From the NCBI GenBank assembly GCA_015680685.1, contig MNCI01007639.1, positions 78,881-142,880 on the forward strand: 64,000 nucleotides of DNA, written 5' to 3'. Below are positions 45,842 through 57,089 of this stretch, one piece after another; position 1 is the first letter of the stretch; each line of letters starts with the position of its first letter. The notes beneath the pieces are model-generated. The model worked only from the letters and a program-made list of their open reading frames with translations. It did no database searches and was not told the origin of the DNA. Both the position numbers and the translations under genes were made by a program. Origin of the DNA: Gnetum montanum. Its lineage: Eukaryota; Streptophyta; Gnetopsida; Gnetales; Gnetaceae.

Positions 45842-46590
45842 CCTTAGACCGCCTCTCACGGGCCCCAAGCACTAGTTATGTCACTCCCTTGGTCCCCTCT
45901 AACTTCGTCCCATTTCACTTCCTTCCTCTCACGTTTTTTGGAGTTGTGGTTCTCTATGGGTGCATTCCTACTTCCTTGGGGGATGATCAGGGCTTCGTCT
46001 GTTGCTGCGATGTCACTGCATGTGGATGATTTTGGGTCTGACCTCAGGACAGGTTCTACCGGGTCACTTAACCACACCTGCACATGGGGTTTCATGTGAT
46101 CGACAATCGAAATTCCATTTTCTCATCTCTCTCTCTCTTCACCCAGTTCGCTCCATAACTCACCTCACTGCCTATCTTATGTTGTGAACGTTCATCGTGA
46201 TTTCCATGGGCTTCCCATGCCTTGGCGGATCTCTTGAGTAGGAGTCTTAACTGGCAAACACCATTTCTTAGCCCCGGGGCCCACGAACCTCAATGTTGGG
46301 GATATGCAAGAGCTACTACGACTATTGCCTGCTATGGGGAGGACCCACCTGCATCTCCTTGGTCCTACTTGTTAAGCCTCCCATCCTTTGGATTTTGCGG
46401 TTGACTAGTTTCCGGGTCCGATCATTCGATATCTTCCCCGCGGAGTTCTTTTTGAGTCTCGTTCTCCTATTTTTGACTCTTTTTTGAGCCCTAGTTTTCC
46501 CCCTCCTATCCTTAGCCATGACCGAGCCTCTCACATGCTTCAACCGCCCCAATTTGGCATTTCAAATTCATCATTTCGGGCTTTTTCTGG

Positions 46591-46715
46591 GTTGGTCAAT
46601 GCTAGTCAATGGGTAAACACCCCTGCGTATACAGGGCCCCATATACACAGCCCCTTGCATATACATGGCCACATATATGCAGCCCCGCCGACGCAACGCC
46701 TAACCCCTATATATA
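46591..46715 (+). promoter_or_regulatory. U3-like repeat module with TATA box upstream of ORF3
   Basis: Five imperfect units of about 15-17 bases (46624-46700), such as GCGTATACAGGGCCCC, ATATACACAGCCCC and GCATATACATGGCC, are followed by CCTATATATACACC (TATATATA at 46708-46715). The repeats resemble the U3 of B's own LTR (GTATACGCAGCC, GACGTGGCCCC). D has a shorter homologous remnant at 1550-1608. It could be an internal promoter for ORF3, about 360 bases upstream of its ATG. Confidence 0.45.
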
Positions 46716-47058
46716 CACCCACTACGCTTTGAAATTTTCATCATTTGGAATCCAAATTGAGAGGAGATTTTGCCATTTTTTCTGCCTAACCCTTCCCAAC
46801 GCACCTACATTCCATCGCATGTCTGCATCAACCGATCCATGCCCTTTTAAGCAACCAGAGGTATGCTCTTAGTCGTGGGGGGTGATGCCTATGTGTAATT
46901 AATTAATTAACTAGTTAATTATGAAAATTTTGGCTCTAACCCATAATTAACACTCCGAGAGACTTAAAGGAATGCCTATGCCAACAACATAACTTGGTCA
47001 AACTGAGAAGGTGTATAAGGACCATCTTCAGCTACTTGTGCACGATCTAACGAGAGGT

Positions 47059-47073
47059 TATGTTTGATTGCAG
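47059..47073 (+). promoter_or_regulatory. Splice-acceptor-like site at ORF3 start
   Basis: TATGTTTGATTGCAG ends exactly at the base before ATG 47074. The same place in D reads CATGATTACAA then ATG (decayed), and A has TTGTGATTGCAG ending at 13859. This suggests that ORF3 is expressed from a spliced transcript. Confidence 0.45.
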
Positions 47074-49903
47074 ATGGCACCCAAGGGGCGAAGGACCATC
47101 ACAACCAAGGGACAAGCGCCCACACACAGAAAGAGGATGAGGAGTGCAACCGCCAGAGCACACGGAGGGCTCTCATGCAACTGGCCCACTCTGCGAAGGA
47201 CCTAACATGGAATCTATCCATTAGATTCCCGAAGAGGAGACTCCCAGTGAGCAATCACAACGGGATGAGACTCCTGGGATAGCACCATGGCTTGAGGTTA
47301 CCCTAACCCAAGCCTACCTTGATTCTATCACATCGTGCGAGATGCAGCGAATGGTCCTTCAAGAGCTAAATTTTGGACCATTCCTCGAGAATGCGCCAGA
47401 AGAAGTGAGGCTCCAACTACAACACTCTCTGGTGTGGCTAATCATCACAACCAGTGGTGAATGGTACTTAGGAGAGACCTATCTCTTCTGGATGAATCGG
47501 CAACCAGGGTCTAGAGTAAGAATCAAAGACATTAATGTCTCTTACTCTTCGAAGGTGATAGCACTGGCTCTGGGGTTGCCCAAAATCAGGGCAGATGTGG
47601 TGGAAATCCCAAAGCAGGCTGATCCAAAGGTAAAGGTAGAATGGACCAAATGGTGCTACGGGGTAGAGCGTAAGGAATTCAGCTCCCTGACCATAGTGGA
47701 GAGGGTATACTCAAAGATCGCGTCTTACCACTTGAACCCAACGGTAAGATCCAGCAAAATCACTACCTTCTCTGCCCGTGCGTGTGCTACCTTGAGTGGG
47801 AAATTCCCAATGAGTCTTCCACAGCTGCTATTTTTGGAAAAAGAAAAGAGGTTCGCTGAGAACAAACATAGAAGATGAGCTCTCCCCTTTCCCTGCCTAA
47901 TTCGAAAGTTGTGCAAACGGGCAGGGATAGCATGGTACTCCAATGATGTAATCCGACATGCCCCGATTGCCTCTTGGTGGGAAATGATGAAGGATAAAAC
48001 TCCCGCCACCACACAGACAGAGGAGGAACAGCAACCACCTCCACCACCTACACAAACAACACAGTCGGGTTCGTAAACCACTGTAGAACACCTCCGCAAA
48101 ATCTGGGAAATGCTCTTGAGCTAGCAAGAGCAATCTGGCAGGACCAATGGAGGAGAAGACCCTTCAATCTATCGCCCTGCAATGAGCCACCTGGAGAAAG
48201 TGGCTTGATCAGTTAGCTTGCTTGAAAGAGTAGGGCCAATGTTCTCCATAGCCTGAGAGCAAGTACCAACAAGGACAGATCCTAGTGTTCAAGAGGTAAC
48301 AGTATTAACCCGATAGCTATTTCCGAAATCTCTGGGAATGCTACTACCTTTTCGGTATGCTTGGAAGATGGTCAAGGGTTAACAGTCCTAGTGATGCAAC
48401 ACCAAGGATAGGAGACTGCGGCTGAAATGGTTGCTGACATAATTGCTATAGTTCTTAACGCACCAGCAGCACCTGTACCGGATGTTCATGGACTACAAGA
48501 CGTACAAGCATCTGTTGGAACTTCGCGTAGCAAGATTAATGTAGCCCAACACGAGGAGTTTTTGGATCGACTGGTGGGGACAGGGCAACCACTTTTGGAT
48601 GTCTTCGACCTTCCGGACAACATTACTGCAACCTAGTCGAAGCTGCTCTTAGCAAGGGGTAAGAGCCTTGTTTTGGAAGGGCAACTTGAAGCTCCTCAAG
48701 ATGCTTGTCAACTCTTAGCAACTGAAGTAGCCCAATTAAGAGTCCAACTTGCCGATCTAGCCATCCTCAACCATGAAATCACAAGAGATGAAGCTTTTCA
48801 ATAACTTCAAACTAAACTTCAAATAGTTTAGGATGAGCGAGAGACGTGATCTTTGATAAGTCCTTGGCAGACGTTCGAGCATATACTCTAAACAAGTACT
48901 TGATGAAGGTTCGCCAAGAGAACATCCGATTGACCATGGAAGTTCATCGCCTGTGCAATGTTGGTGCAGAAAATGAACACATGAAAAATTTTATCCACCA
49001 ACAATAGGAAGAACTAGCCAGGGTGAATGCTGACGTAAGAAGGTTGGCTACTGAAAATCGAAATCTGTCAATGGAGGAGGTTCAGGCGTTGCGACAGAAA
49101 TCTACAATTGAAATCGCCGCTTGGAAGAATGAGGCCCTAAAATTTGAAAACATCAAAAATCATTACGGTGACCAAGTGGGATTACAGAAGGAAGTAAATG
49201 AAAAGCATATTCAAGTCGCAAAAGCCAAAATGAACCAAGCACTCCAACAGCTCCAAGAAGGAGGCGATGCATGGCAACCTATCTTTGATGGGTTGAATGA
49301 CTACAATAAAGCTGAAATCCACCTTAGGGAGCTGCAAATTGAGGAGATGACAGAATATATGGAGCTTGCCAACCTTCACTATGCAAACCTGGATATGCTC
49401 ACAGCCAGAAGACAACGGTCAAAGCTAGAAAAACAAGTGGCCGCCTCGTATTCCCTATATGAGGAAGAGCTCCAATCGTACAAAGCAACGAAGCAGAAGC
49501 TGGAAACAGCAAATGCAAAACTCAAGGTTTTCTGCACAAGCTTTGGAGGATAACTTACAATCGTAGAGAACCTGGCCCATAGGATGAATGACTACCAACA
49601 ACTACAAGCATCAATCCGAGCGTTCGACATTGAACGAAAGCAGTTCGCAGCTTGGTTTGTCAACCTCAAAGAACTCTTCCCGGCGCTACCATGCCCTTGG
49701 GAAGTTCTAGTTCTAGCACACATTGGAGAAGCTACCTAGACTGTGAACGACCCTAGAAGCAAAGAAGAAAAGATGAGGGCTCTCTTGGAGGCTTTCCGGT
49801 TGCCTCCAAAAGTGCATCCGTGCCGTCACCAATGCATGGGCCAGAGGCTGGAGAAGGTCCATCAGAACCACCACCCCCAAGGACAGTGTGACCTTCTTCA
49901 ATA
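47074..49903 (+). pseudogene. Element B ORF3: plant-transposon-like domain plus long coiled coil
   Basis: A third ORF in the position where retroviruses carry env. From ATG 47074 (MAPKGRRTITTKG) it shifts frame; 47342-47878 is open for 178 codons (LNFGPFLENAPEEVRLQLQH, GEWYLGETYLFW) and continues past one stop as ALPFPCLIRKLCKRAGIAWY. That block resembles the putative plant transposon protein domain found in many plant element ORFs. After a proline-rich linker, 48427-49553 is mainly coiled coil: a continuous 176-codon frame (49023-49553) rich in Glu, Lys, Gln, Leu and Ala with few prolines. The C-terminus ends near 49903. About ten stops or frameshifts. No signal peptide or membrane segment is seen, so it is not envelope-like. 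Function unknown. Confidence 0.7.
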
Positions 49904-50129
49904 ATTTTGTGCATCATTCTACACGGTAGGGACTCCAAGATCAGCGAGGTGTTCAATTTTGTCTCTGAACACTTCCATTTTTGTAATTTGTCCTTCTCTG
50001 TAACTCGGGCACTTGGTCAAATTAATGTTGTGTCATGTGTGTGTTTAGTCATGTGCGTTGTAAATAAGAATCCATACTTCCAATTTGTAGAGTAACTCGA
50101 GGACAAGTTTTTACTTAGTCATGGGGGTA

Positions 50130-50844
50130 TGATGAAGTGTCATTAGTCGATGCATCAACGAGGCCGCATATATGCGGCCGCGTCGACGCGGCCCCATCAA
50201 CATAGCCTTCCATGCATCAACGTGGCCCCATTTACGCGAAGCCTATTTCAGCCTATAAATAAGAGGGCCTTCCGCTTCATTTAGGTACCTTTCAGTTAGT
50301 TGTAGCGAAGCTCTTGCAGTTTGTTCCCGTAGGAGATAGAATATTTTCCAAGTGCCCGCAGCAGGTGTAAGAAAAGTGATCGGCTCTTTATTCGAGCATT
50401 GATGTATCTAAGCCCATTGGCGTGACAAAAATCAAGACAAACTATTCAAGCATTTCTTACAGCATTTGGACTTAGCTATTTTATGCTTTTAGTAGTTTAA
50501 TATGTTTATGCTTTGTTAATTACTTAAGTTTCTATTATTGTTATCTCAATCGCTATCACTCATTCATAGTTCGTAAAGGCCNNNNNNNNNNNNNNNNNNN
50601 NNNNNNNNNNNNNNNNNNNNNNNNNNNNNNNNNNNNNNNNNNNNNNNNNNNNNNNNNNNNNNNNNNNNNNNNNNNNNNNNNNNNNNNNNNNNNNNNNNNN
50701 NNNNNNNNNNNNNNNNNNNNNNNNNNNNNNNNNNNNNNNNNNNNNGTGTATGTTAAGTGCTTACAGTCTACGGAATTCGATCGAGTCGCGTGTGAACGCC
50801 CATGATTCGTATGGTTGGGTGTAGGGGTACTTAGCCGCTCATCA
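50130..50844 (+). repeat. Element B 3' LTR with assembly gap
   Basis: TGATGAAGTGTC to GCCGCTCATCA, preceded by the polypurine tract CATGGGGGTA and followed by TSD ACCAT. It contains 164 Ns (50582-50745). The length as given is 715, against 888 in the 5' LTR. Confidence 0.92.
50582..50745. other. Assembly gap (164 N)
   Basis: It lies inside the 3' LTR of B. The same interval in the 5' LTR (21894-22230) is 337 bases, so the gap is probably about 173 bases too short; correcting it gives exactly 888. Confidence 0.9.
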
Positions 50845-50940
50845 ACCATGCTTCAATTTCATTATTAAATATGCTACTGAATAATATCCCTAAGGTAATG
50901 ATTTAGGACAATCATCTAATAAAATTATCTTAGATGGAAT
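50845..50940. other. Short non-element DNA between B and F
   Basis: Ninety-six AT-rich bases beginning with the right TSD of B (ACCAT) and ending with the left TSD of F (GGAAT, 50936-50940). Before insertion it was continuous with 21441 on one side and 56857 on the other. Confidence 0.75.
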
Positions 50941-53308
50941 TGTTAGAAATTGTCTAGGATGCTCATGTGTTTCATGTTCCTTGCAACATCAGGAGATCAA
51001 GATTAATGAAAATATAAGTAACAAAAATGAAGATCATGAATTACCTTGTCTTGTGTTGAAGTTTATGTACCTTATGTATTCATGTAGGTCTATATAATTA
51101 GGAATTTATTTTTCAAAAAATACATTATGTGCACATGCATATGCTCAAATTAGTGGATTGGTGTGATCACATGGGTCACCTACTCTCACCTAATGCTAAC
51201 CTAGCCAAGGCCTAACTTGTGTCATCTACCCTAATAAAGGTTAAGTTAACCACCCTCCAAAAGCTATATAAGGAGGTGCATGGCTATGTATTATAACAAG
51301 AGAGAAGGCAAAGAGCAACAAGAGTGTATTTTGAGTTGAGAGTTTAAAGAGAGAAAACTCCTCCAAGAGGTGGAGTGTGTTGTTAAGCACTTCCACCTCT
51401 AAACATGTGCATGTATTTTATTGTTGTAGCTTTAACTTAAAGCATGTACCCCATTATGTTGTATCCTTCAAGCTTAATATCAAATGAGAGAATCTAAGAA
51501 ACTTCTCCACTTGGAGTAGAGTCAAGAGTATTCTATAAGCACCTCTTAGGAACTCCTCCAATAGTAGGAGTAGAATTAAGAGTGTTTTTTAAGTATCTTC
51601 TAGTAACTTCTCCACCATCTAGAGTAAAGTGAAGAGTACTCCTTTCTACACCTCCTCAAAGAGGCTTAATGTTTAGTTTGCCTCCATTTTTATGTTTGTC
51701 TCTCAAGCTTTGCTTTGATGTTTTTTTTATATTTATATATTGCATGAAGTTTCATCTATAGTAGCATATCATGGGTTTCATCCTATATATCGAAGATTCA
51801 CGATTCTGAACAAATTTTGATGAATTGTTCACACTGGATTTGGGAGCGCACACAGAAGTGCATTAAATTCACAATGGGTACATATTTCATAATTTTCAAT
51901 GAAAATTTGTCTCGATTTTCACATATACATTGAAATGTTAACCTTGCCTTGTATTATTCATTGCCATTTAATTGTTATCTACTTTTCCTCAATTTATTAA
52001 ATTGGTTCTTACCTTTTTCTCAATGTATGCATTGTGCATTAAAATCTTACCTATCTTTTCCTTCTTCTAAATCTTACCAAAAACTATATTCCATTGTTAT
52101 AGATTTTGTTTCCACTTAATTTCATTCTTGGAAAGATTGGATTGAGTAAGAAAAGGATTTCACTTTATTGCTGTGATTTTGGTTGTTGTAAAAATTATAT
52201 CTTTGGCTCAATTATGGCTCTGGAGTAAGGAGATGGATTCGATGCTCTTCATATCTTTGCAAATTTTCTTGCTTTAGTTTGGTGGTGATATTGCAATTTG
52301 TTCTATGTTGCAAGTTGTGATTGTTTCTATATTACACGTTACATATTGTGATATTATTTTGTATTGAAGGTTATGGTATTGCTATGCAATTTACAATATT
52401 AATTTTGTATTACATTGATGTACAAGAAAATAAATGATTCATGAAGGAAGAAAAACAGCAACTATAGTACATTGCATTGTTATTTTTAAAGCTTTGCTGG
52501 TAACAAGGTTCTATTCCAAGATTTTATCTAGTTTCAAGTTATGATCCAAGCTTCAATAATGGTTAATCTTTGTTCCTACTTTTTATTTACATTCTTTTTT
52601 GGTTGTATTGCATTGGACAAGATTTTAGTTTTAATGCACAAGGAATAGTTTTCTGAAACCCTTATGCAAAACAGAATAAGGAATAGATTTTCTTGATTAG
52701 GGTTCTTTCAATAGCTATTAAGTACATCCATCTATAATTTTCAGTTTTTCTTCTTGTCCTTATTGAAATTCCATCTTGTAATTTTAAAAATTATCACTAT
52801 TTTGTATTTTTAATTTTTTCCCTCACTCTATTATTGTTTTGTATTTTCAGATTTATTGCATTGAATGACATCTTAAAGCCCTCAAGACATTTTCCTAAAG
52901 GTTTATGCAAATAGAAAAAAAATAGATACCCTTAGTCACAATAATTTGGGTGATTGGTAAGCATATCTATTTGTAGTTTTTTTTAATTCATTTTAACTCT
53001 TATATTTATATTTAAATTTTCTCTATCATGTCCCCACCTACAAACCCATCCCCACTTTTTCTTGAAGCACACATACCCAAACACATTCAAAATCACAAAT
53101 CCTCTATTGCTCACTTCCATGAATCAAATTCTTTTAATGCATAGGTTTCATCCATTTCAATATTTTAAGCTCATCACTATTTCAACTTTTTATCATTGCA
53201 TCAAGAATATTATTATCATAGCTATTTCACGTATATGATTTCTATTTTATCTATGTTTCAACTTTATCTCAAAATATAAAAAATTGGTTTCCACTACCAG
53301 CTCTAACA
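50941..53308 (+). repeat. Element F 5' LTR, interrupted
   Basis: Two parts, 50941-51783 and 53154-53308, together about 998 bases, matching the 983-base 3' LTR. It includes repeated short stretches of the form AACTCCTCCA..AGTAGAGT..AAGAGT (51485-51640), also present in the 3' copy. Confidence 0.85.
51784..53143. mobile_element. Unidentified 1360-bp insert in F 5' LTR
   Basis: Flanked by a 10-bp direct duplication GGTTTCATCC (51774-51783 and 53144-53153); the 3' LTR of F has only one such site. The insert begins TATATATCGAAGATTCACG and ends TTTTAATGCATA. No terminal inverted repeat, poly-A tail or ORF above 60 codons is visible. A 9-10 bp duplication fits a Mutator-like or retroposed insert, but the ends support neither clearly. 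Confidence 0.65.
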
Positions 53309-53310
53309 AA

Positions 53311-53322
53311 TGGTGTCAAAGC
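53311..53322 (+). other. Element F primer-binding site (tRNA-iMet-like)
   Basis: TGGTGTCAAAGC, two bases after the LTR end. It differs from the usual TGGTATCAGAGC at two positions. Confidence 0.7.
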
Positions 53323-53711
53323 GTTTGGTTTTGATCTTGGCAGTTTTGATTTAATATTTGTGGAAAATATTGGTGATTAACCGCTTGGATCAAACTGTCT
53401 GAGCATTCATAATTTCTTAAATGGTATATTGATGTCAAGATGTCTGGTGTTCTCTACAAAAAAGCATCCCATATTCCTACAGCTTTTGATAGTCCCTGTA
53501 AAACCCATGCCTTGTATCAAAGCCAATATATATTATTATCCTACCTCCATTTTATCAAAAAGTATGAGCTTTGACCACGCAGTGAGATGGCTGCAAGGTG
53601 AAGGAGCTTGTGTAGTGAAACATGGTGTGGTCTTTTTAGCGATTGCTTTTAGTCTTACTAGAGTCAGTCATGTACGTTGCTTCACATCTCCCTCCCTGTG
53701 ATAAGCTAAGC

Positions 53712-53884
53712 TTAAGCTCCAGTCCCTCCCGCCAATGCATCTGTTGTTGTTACGGATTCTGCCACTACACTAGCTTCTTCACCAACCAAATATAACCCAT
53801 TATGCTTAAGCAATGCAAACTTGAAACATTCATCCTGTGTCACTCTGCCATGCCATATCCATGAATCTGAATCTGAATCCGAAT
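53712..53884 (-). pseudogene. Possible captured host exon fragment inside F
   Basis: On the minus strand, TTTTGTGTCTATGCAG (a good acceptor) is followed by 57 open codons and a TAA: a (Ser-Asp) repeat, then WIWHGRVTQDECFKFALLKH, then GLYLVGEEAS and a Thr/Ala/Gly-rich end. It looks like a last exon, but I do not recognise the family. Non-autonomous LTR elements are known to pick up gene fragments. It could also be a chance frame. Confidence 0.3.
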
Positions 53885-54420
53885 CTGCATAGACACAAAA
53901 GATAAAACCTTAAAATGCCCAAACAAGAGCTTGAAATCAGGAATATGTGGCCTTGCATTCCTCATCAACCACACCCTACAACAAATCTCTCTATGTTTTG
54001 AATGCTTGCTACTGCTGAAAAACCTCATCTTCTTCTGCCATCTCCTTGAACCTGTTCTTGGGCCATGGAATGGAATGGAATAGCCGATGAAGCTTTTACC
54101 ACAATGACAACTGCCATCACTTGTGCATTTCAAGCCTTCTCAAGGCCTGCCTGCAAAGCCCTGCTGCCACCAATATTTCTGTTTTCGTTCTTATTCCCAT
54201 TCTTGTCTGCAATTTTAGTTGCAGAAAACAACTATTATGTTCACACTATTGCATTGGCATTTGCATAATCATGCCATCCTGAGGATGATGCTTTCACACT
54301 GCAAACTTGAAATTTTGTGATGATGTTGTTGTTGCTGCTGCCTTGACTGGTTCATGCACGCACTCACAGATGGCTTTTAGCTTTACAATACATGCACGGA
54401 CGGCTACTGGCAAAACACCT

Positions 54421-54445
54421 GGACTGGACTGGACTGGACTGGACT
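54421..54445 (+). repeat. GGACT pentanucleotide repeat, five units
   Basis: Five perfect GGACT units. A simple microsatellite. Confidence 0.9.
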
Positions 54446-55868
54446 GCATCTATGAATCGAATTTAACTTTGACTAAGAGGAAGCAGTGGCAACATGAAAA
54501 CTATGCTTATTGTTATGAGCATTTTTTATCTGTTGCTACGATGATGTCATTATCATTACAACGAACGAATTTTGCAGATGAAATCCTACATCATGAAAAA
54601 CCATAAAAGTGGGTCACACAGGATGGTACATGACTCTATTGACTATGGGCCAGTTGTACGTGGGATGATATAGCACAAACTCAACGGGTGGTGTTTTTTT
54701 CTCATAAAGAATTGCATGAAAGGCCATGTGAATGTGGGTGACGTTAATTTGAAACTTCTCGAGGCAAATATGTTTTATATGTTTAGAGGTATATTTAATT
54801 AAAGGAGGGCCATATAGTTTTTGTTGAATGTTTGAGACATTGTGGAAGTTTACGTGAGGGGTTATTGAAGATGATTTATTTTGTTTAGAAGCATTTTGTT
54901 GAAAGAGCATGTTATGTTGAAAGTTCAAATAAAGTTAACATTGCTTGTGTTTGGAGGCATTTTATTTTATTTTTCATGTAAGCTACAAATAGATGGCAAA
55001 ATGTATTGGCACCCTCATTGCCCTGTGTTTTAGTCCTCGGTTTGTGTCTCTAAAGAACTTTATTTCTCCCTTCCTCTCTCCTTATTATTGTAAGCATATC
55101 TTAATACCCATGATGGCATAAATTTCAAAAGTTATAAGGCTTTCAAAAAAGGAAAAAAGCTAAAAGCTCCATAAAGGTCAAAAGAGGCTTAAAAGCCTCA
55201 TGTGTAGCCACAACCCTTTTCACACTAGAGGCTCTTGAAAGTCCAAAAATGCCCAAGAAAACTAGAGGCACCAAAATTTACACAAAAAAGACATTTAGGC
55301 TAAAAGGAGATAACTGAAGGAGAAACATTGGGAAAAATTATGTTGTAGGCCAAATAAGGCTAAAAATTGTTACTATGTCTTGAAGCCTTTGTATCTCATT
55401 TTGTTGATGTAAGCCAAAAGATAATGGCATAAATGTATTGGCTCCTATATTTCCTTGGTTGAGTTCTTAAATTGTGTTTTAAGAGGTCTCATTTTCCCTA
55501 TTTTCTAGCCTAAGTTGTTAATTTGTAATGGCCCAAAGAGGCCTTAATTATTGTAGTACATGGAGGCAGTATAAACTAACCCAAAGAGTTCATGTTGTAG
55601 CCCAAGTGGTATATGGTCCAAAATGTCCAATATCCAAGAGACCAAATGTGGCTCATGAAAAGCCACCAAAAATTCAAAAAAAAAACTAAAGGGGAAAGTA
55701 AAATGAAGGAGTAGAAAGAGCCTCAAATACATCGAAGCAGCATTTGAAAATAATGAAAGGTTCAAGTCTCAATCCTCAAGAACCAAGCCTCAAATTTGAA
55801 GAAGCCTCTAGTGAAGAAGATCAAGAAATATGAAGATCATTCTACATAATGCACCCTAAAGGATGAAT

Positions 55869-56851
55869 TATTAAAAATTTCTAGGGTACTCATGTGTTTC
55901 ATATTCATTGCAACATCAGGAGATCAAGATTAATGGAGATGCAAGTAACGAAAATAAAGATCATGAACTGTTATCTTATGTTGAAAGTCATGCACCTTGT
56001 ATATTCATGTAGGTCTATATGGTTAGGAAATTATTTTCCAAAAAATACATTATATGGACGGATGTGCTCAAATTAGTGGGTTAGTGTGATCACATGGGTC
56101 ACCTTCCCTCACATAATCCTAACCTAACCAAGGTCTAGCCTTAATCACCTATCCTAACGAAGGTTGAATTAACTACCCTCTAAGAGCTATATAAGGAGGT
56201 TTTTGGCTATGTATTTTAACAAGAAGGAAGGTAAATAACAACAAGAGGATATGTTAAGTGAAAAGTCTAGAGAGGGAAAACTCCTCCAAGAGGTGGAGTT
56301 TGTTGTTAAGCACCTCCACCTCCAAACATGTGCATGTATTTTGTTGTTGTAGCTCCAACTCAAAGCATGTACCCCATGTTACATCCTTCAAGTTTGATAT
56401 CAAATAAAAGAATGTGAGGAACTCCTCCACTTGGAGTAGAGTCAAGAGTGCTCTATAAATACCTCCTAGGAACTCCTTCAATATTAGGGGTAGAGTTAAG
56501 AGTGTTTTTTAAGCACCTCCTAGGAACTCCTCCACCATCTAGAGTAGAGTGAAGAGTGCTTCTTTAAGCATCTCCTCAAAGAGTTTTAATGTTTGTTTTT
56601 CCTCCATGTTTATGTTTTTCCCTCAAGCTTTGCTTTAATGCTCTTTTTATATGTGGATACTGCACAAAGTTTCATCTAAAGTAGCATATCATGTGTTTTA
56701 TCCATTTCAATTAATCTCGATATTTCAAATTTTCATCATTGCATCAAGAATATCATTATCTCAACTATTTCAAGTATATCATTACTCTTTCATCTATGTT
56801 TCAACTTCATCTCAAAGTATGAAAAATTGGCTTCCACTACCAACTTTGACA
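55869..56851 (+). repeat. Element F 3' LTR
   Basis: A 983-base LTR beginning TATTAAAAATTT (TG mutated to TA) and ending AACTTTGACA, followed by TSD GGAAT. It is uninterrupted and aligns with both halves of the 5' LTR. Confidence 0.85.
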
Positions 56852-57089
56852 GGAATTAAAACAATAATAACTCAAAATCCTTATACATAACATGAACAAT
56901 TGAATTAGGCAATATGGGCTAATCAAATTTATTATGAAGAGGTGATCATGACCACAAGATTTCATGTATGGGCAAGAACCTATTTTACTAATAACTCTAC
57001 AAATTTCAACATATTAGTTTGTTTAGATTACTTTCTAGCTGATGAACATATAATTTCATGAACATATGATATTTGAAATTTATAACTTA

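Larger units (their letters stand above)
45111..47073 (+). other. Element B spacer between pol and ORF3
   Basis: Non-coding, 2 kb. It contains two A-loop hairpins (45689-45734, 45775-45841), a U3-like repeat module with TATA box (46591-46715), a second G-rich tract (CTTAGTCGTGGGGGGTGAT, about 46868-46886) and the splice-acceptor-like GTTTGATTGCAG ending at 47073, directly before the ORF3 ATG. D has the same order. Short frames in this region are not conserved between B and D. Confidence 0.65.
21442..50844 (+). mobile_element. Element B: Athila-like element with ORF3, host of nested G
   Basis: LTRs at 21442-22329 and 50130-50844 with a perfect TSD ACCAT (21437-21441 and 50845-50849). The span is 29.4 kb, but 16.46 kb of it is nested element G plus its TSD copy, leaving about 12.9 kb. 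Order: LTR, Asp-type primer site, gag, protease, RT (split by G), RNase H, integrase, 2-kb spacer, ORF3, polypurine tract, LTR. All frames contain stops. It is the best reference in the window for the ORF3 architecture. Confidence 0.93.
53309..55868 (+). other. Element F internal region, non-coding
   Basis: It starts with the primer site. No frame longer than about 104 codons and none resembles gag or pol. It contains a possible captured exon on the minus strand (53712-53884), a GGACT simple repeat (54421-54445) and two diverged direct copies of a segment around AAATGTATTGGC (near 54990 and 55432). The segment before the 3' LTR is A/G-rich (55780-55860), without a crisp polypurine tract. Confidence 0.55.
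50941..56851 (+). mobile_element. Element F: non-autonomous LTR element with iMet-like primer site
   Basis: LTRs at 50941-53308 (interrupted by a 1360-bp insert) and 55869-56851, with TSD GGAAT (50936-50940, 56852-56856). The 5' LTR begins TGTTAGA and ends TCTAACA, a perfect terminal inverted repeat. The primer site resembles the tRNA-iMet type used by Copia elements. The internal 2560 bases encode no gag or pol. The structure fits a large non-autonomous derivative of a Copia element, though the lineage rests on the primer site alone. Confidence 0.85.

Noticed and set aside
47074-49903. ORF3 as a retroviral-type envelope gene
   Set aside because: The position fits, but the sequence is mainly coiled coil with no signal peptide, membrane anchor or glycoprotein-like cysteine pattern.
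51784-53143. Helitron or clear Mutator-like element
   Set aside because: It lacks TC..CTRR Helitron ends, and its termini are not inverted repeats; the 10-bp duplication argues against a Helitron but does not prove Mutator.
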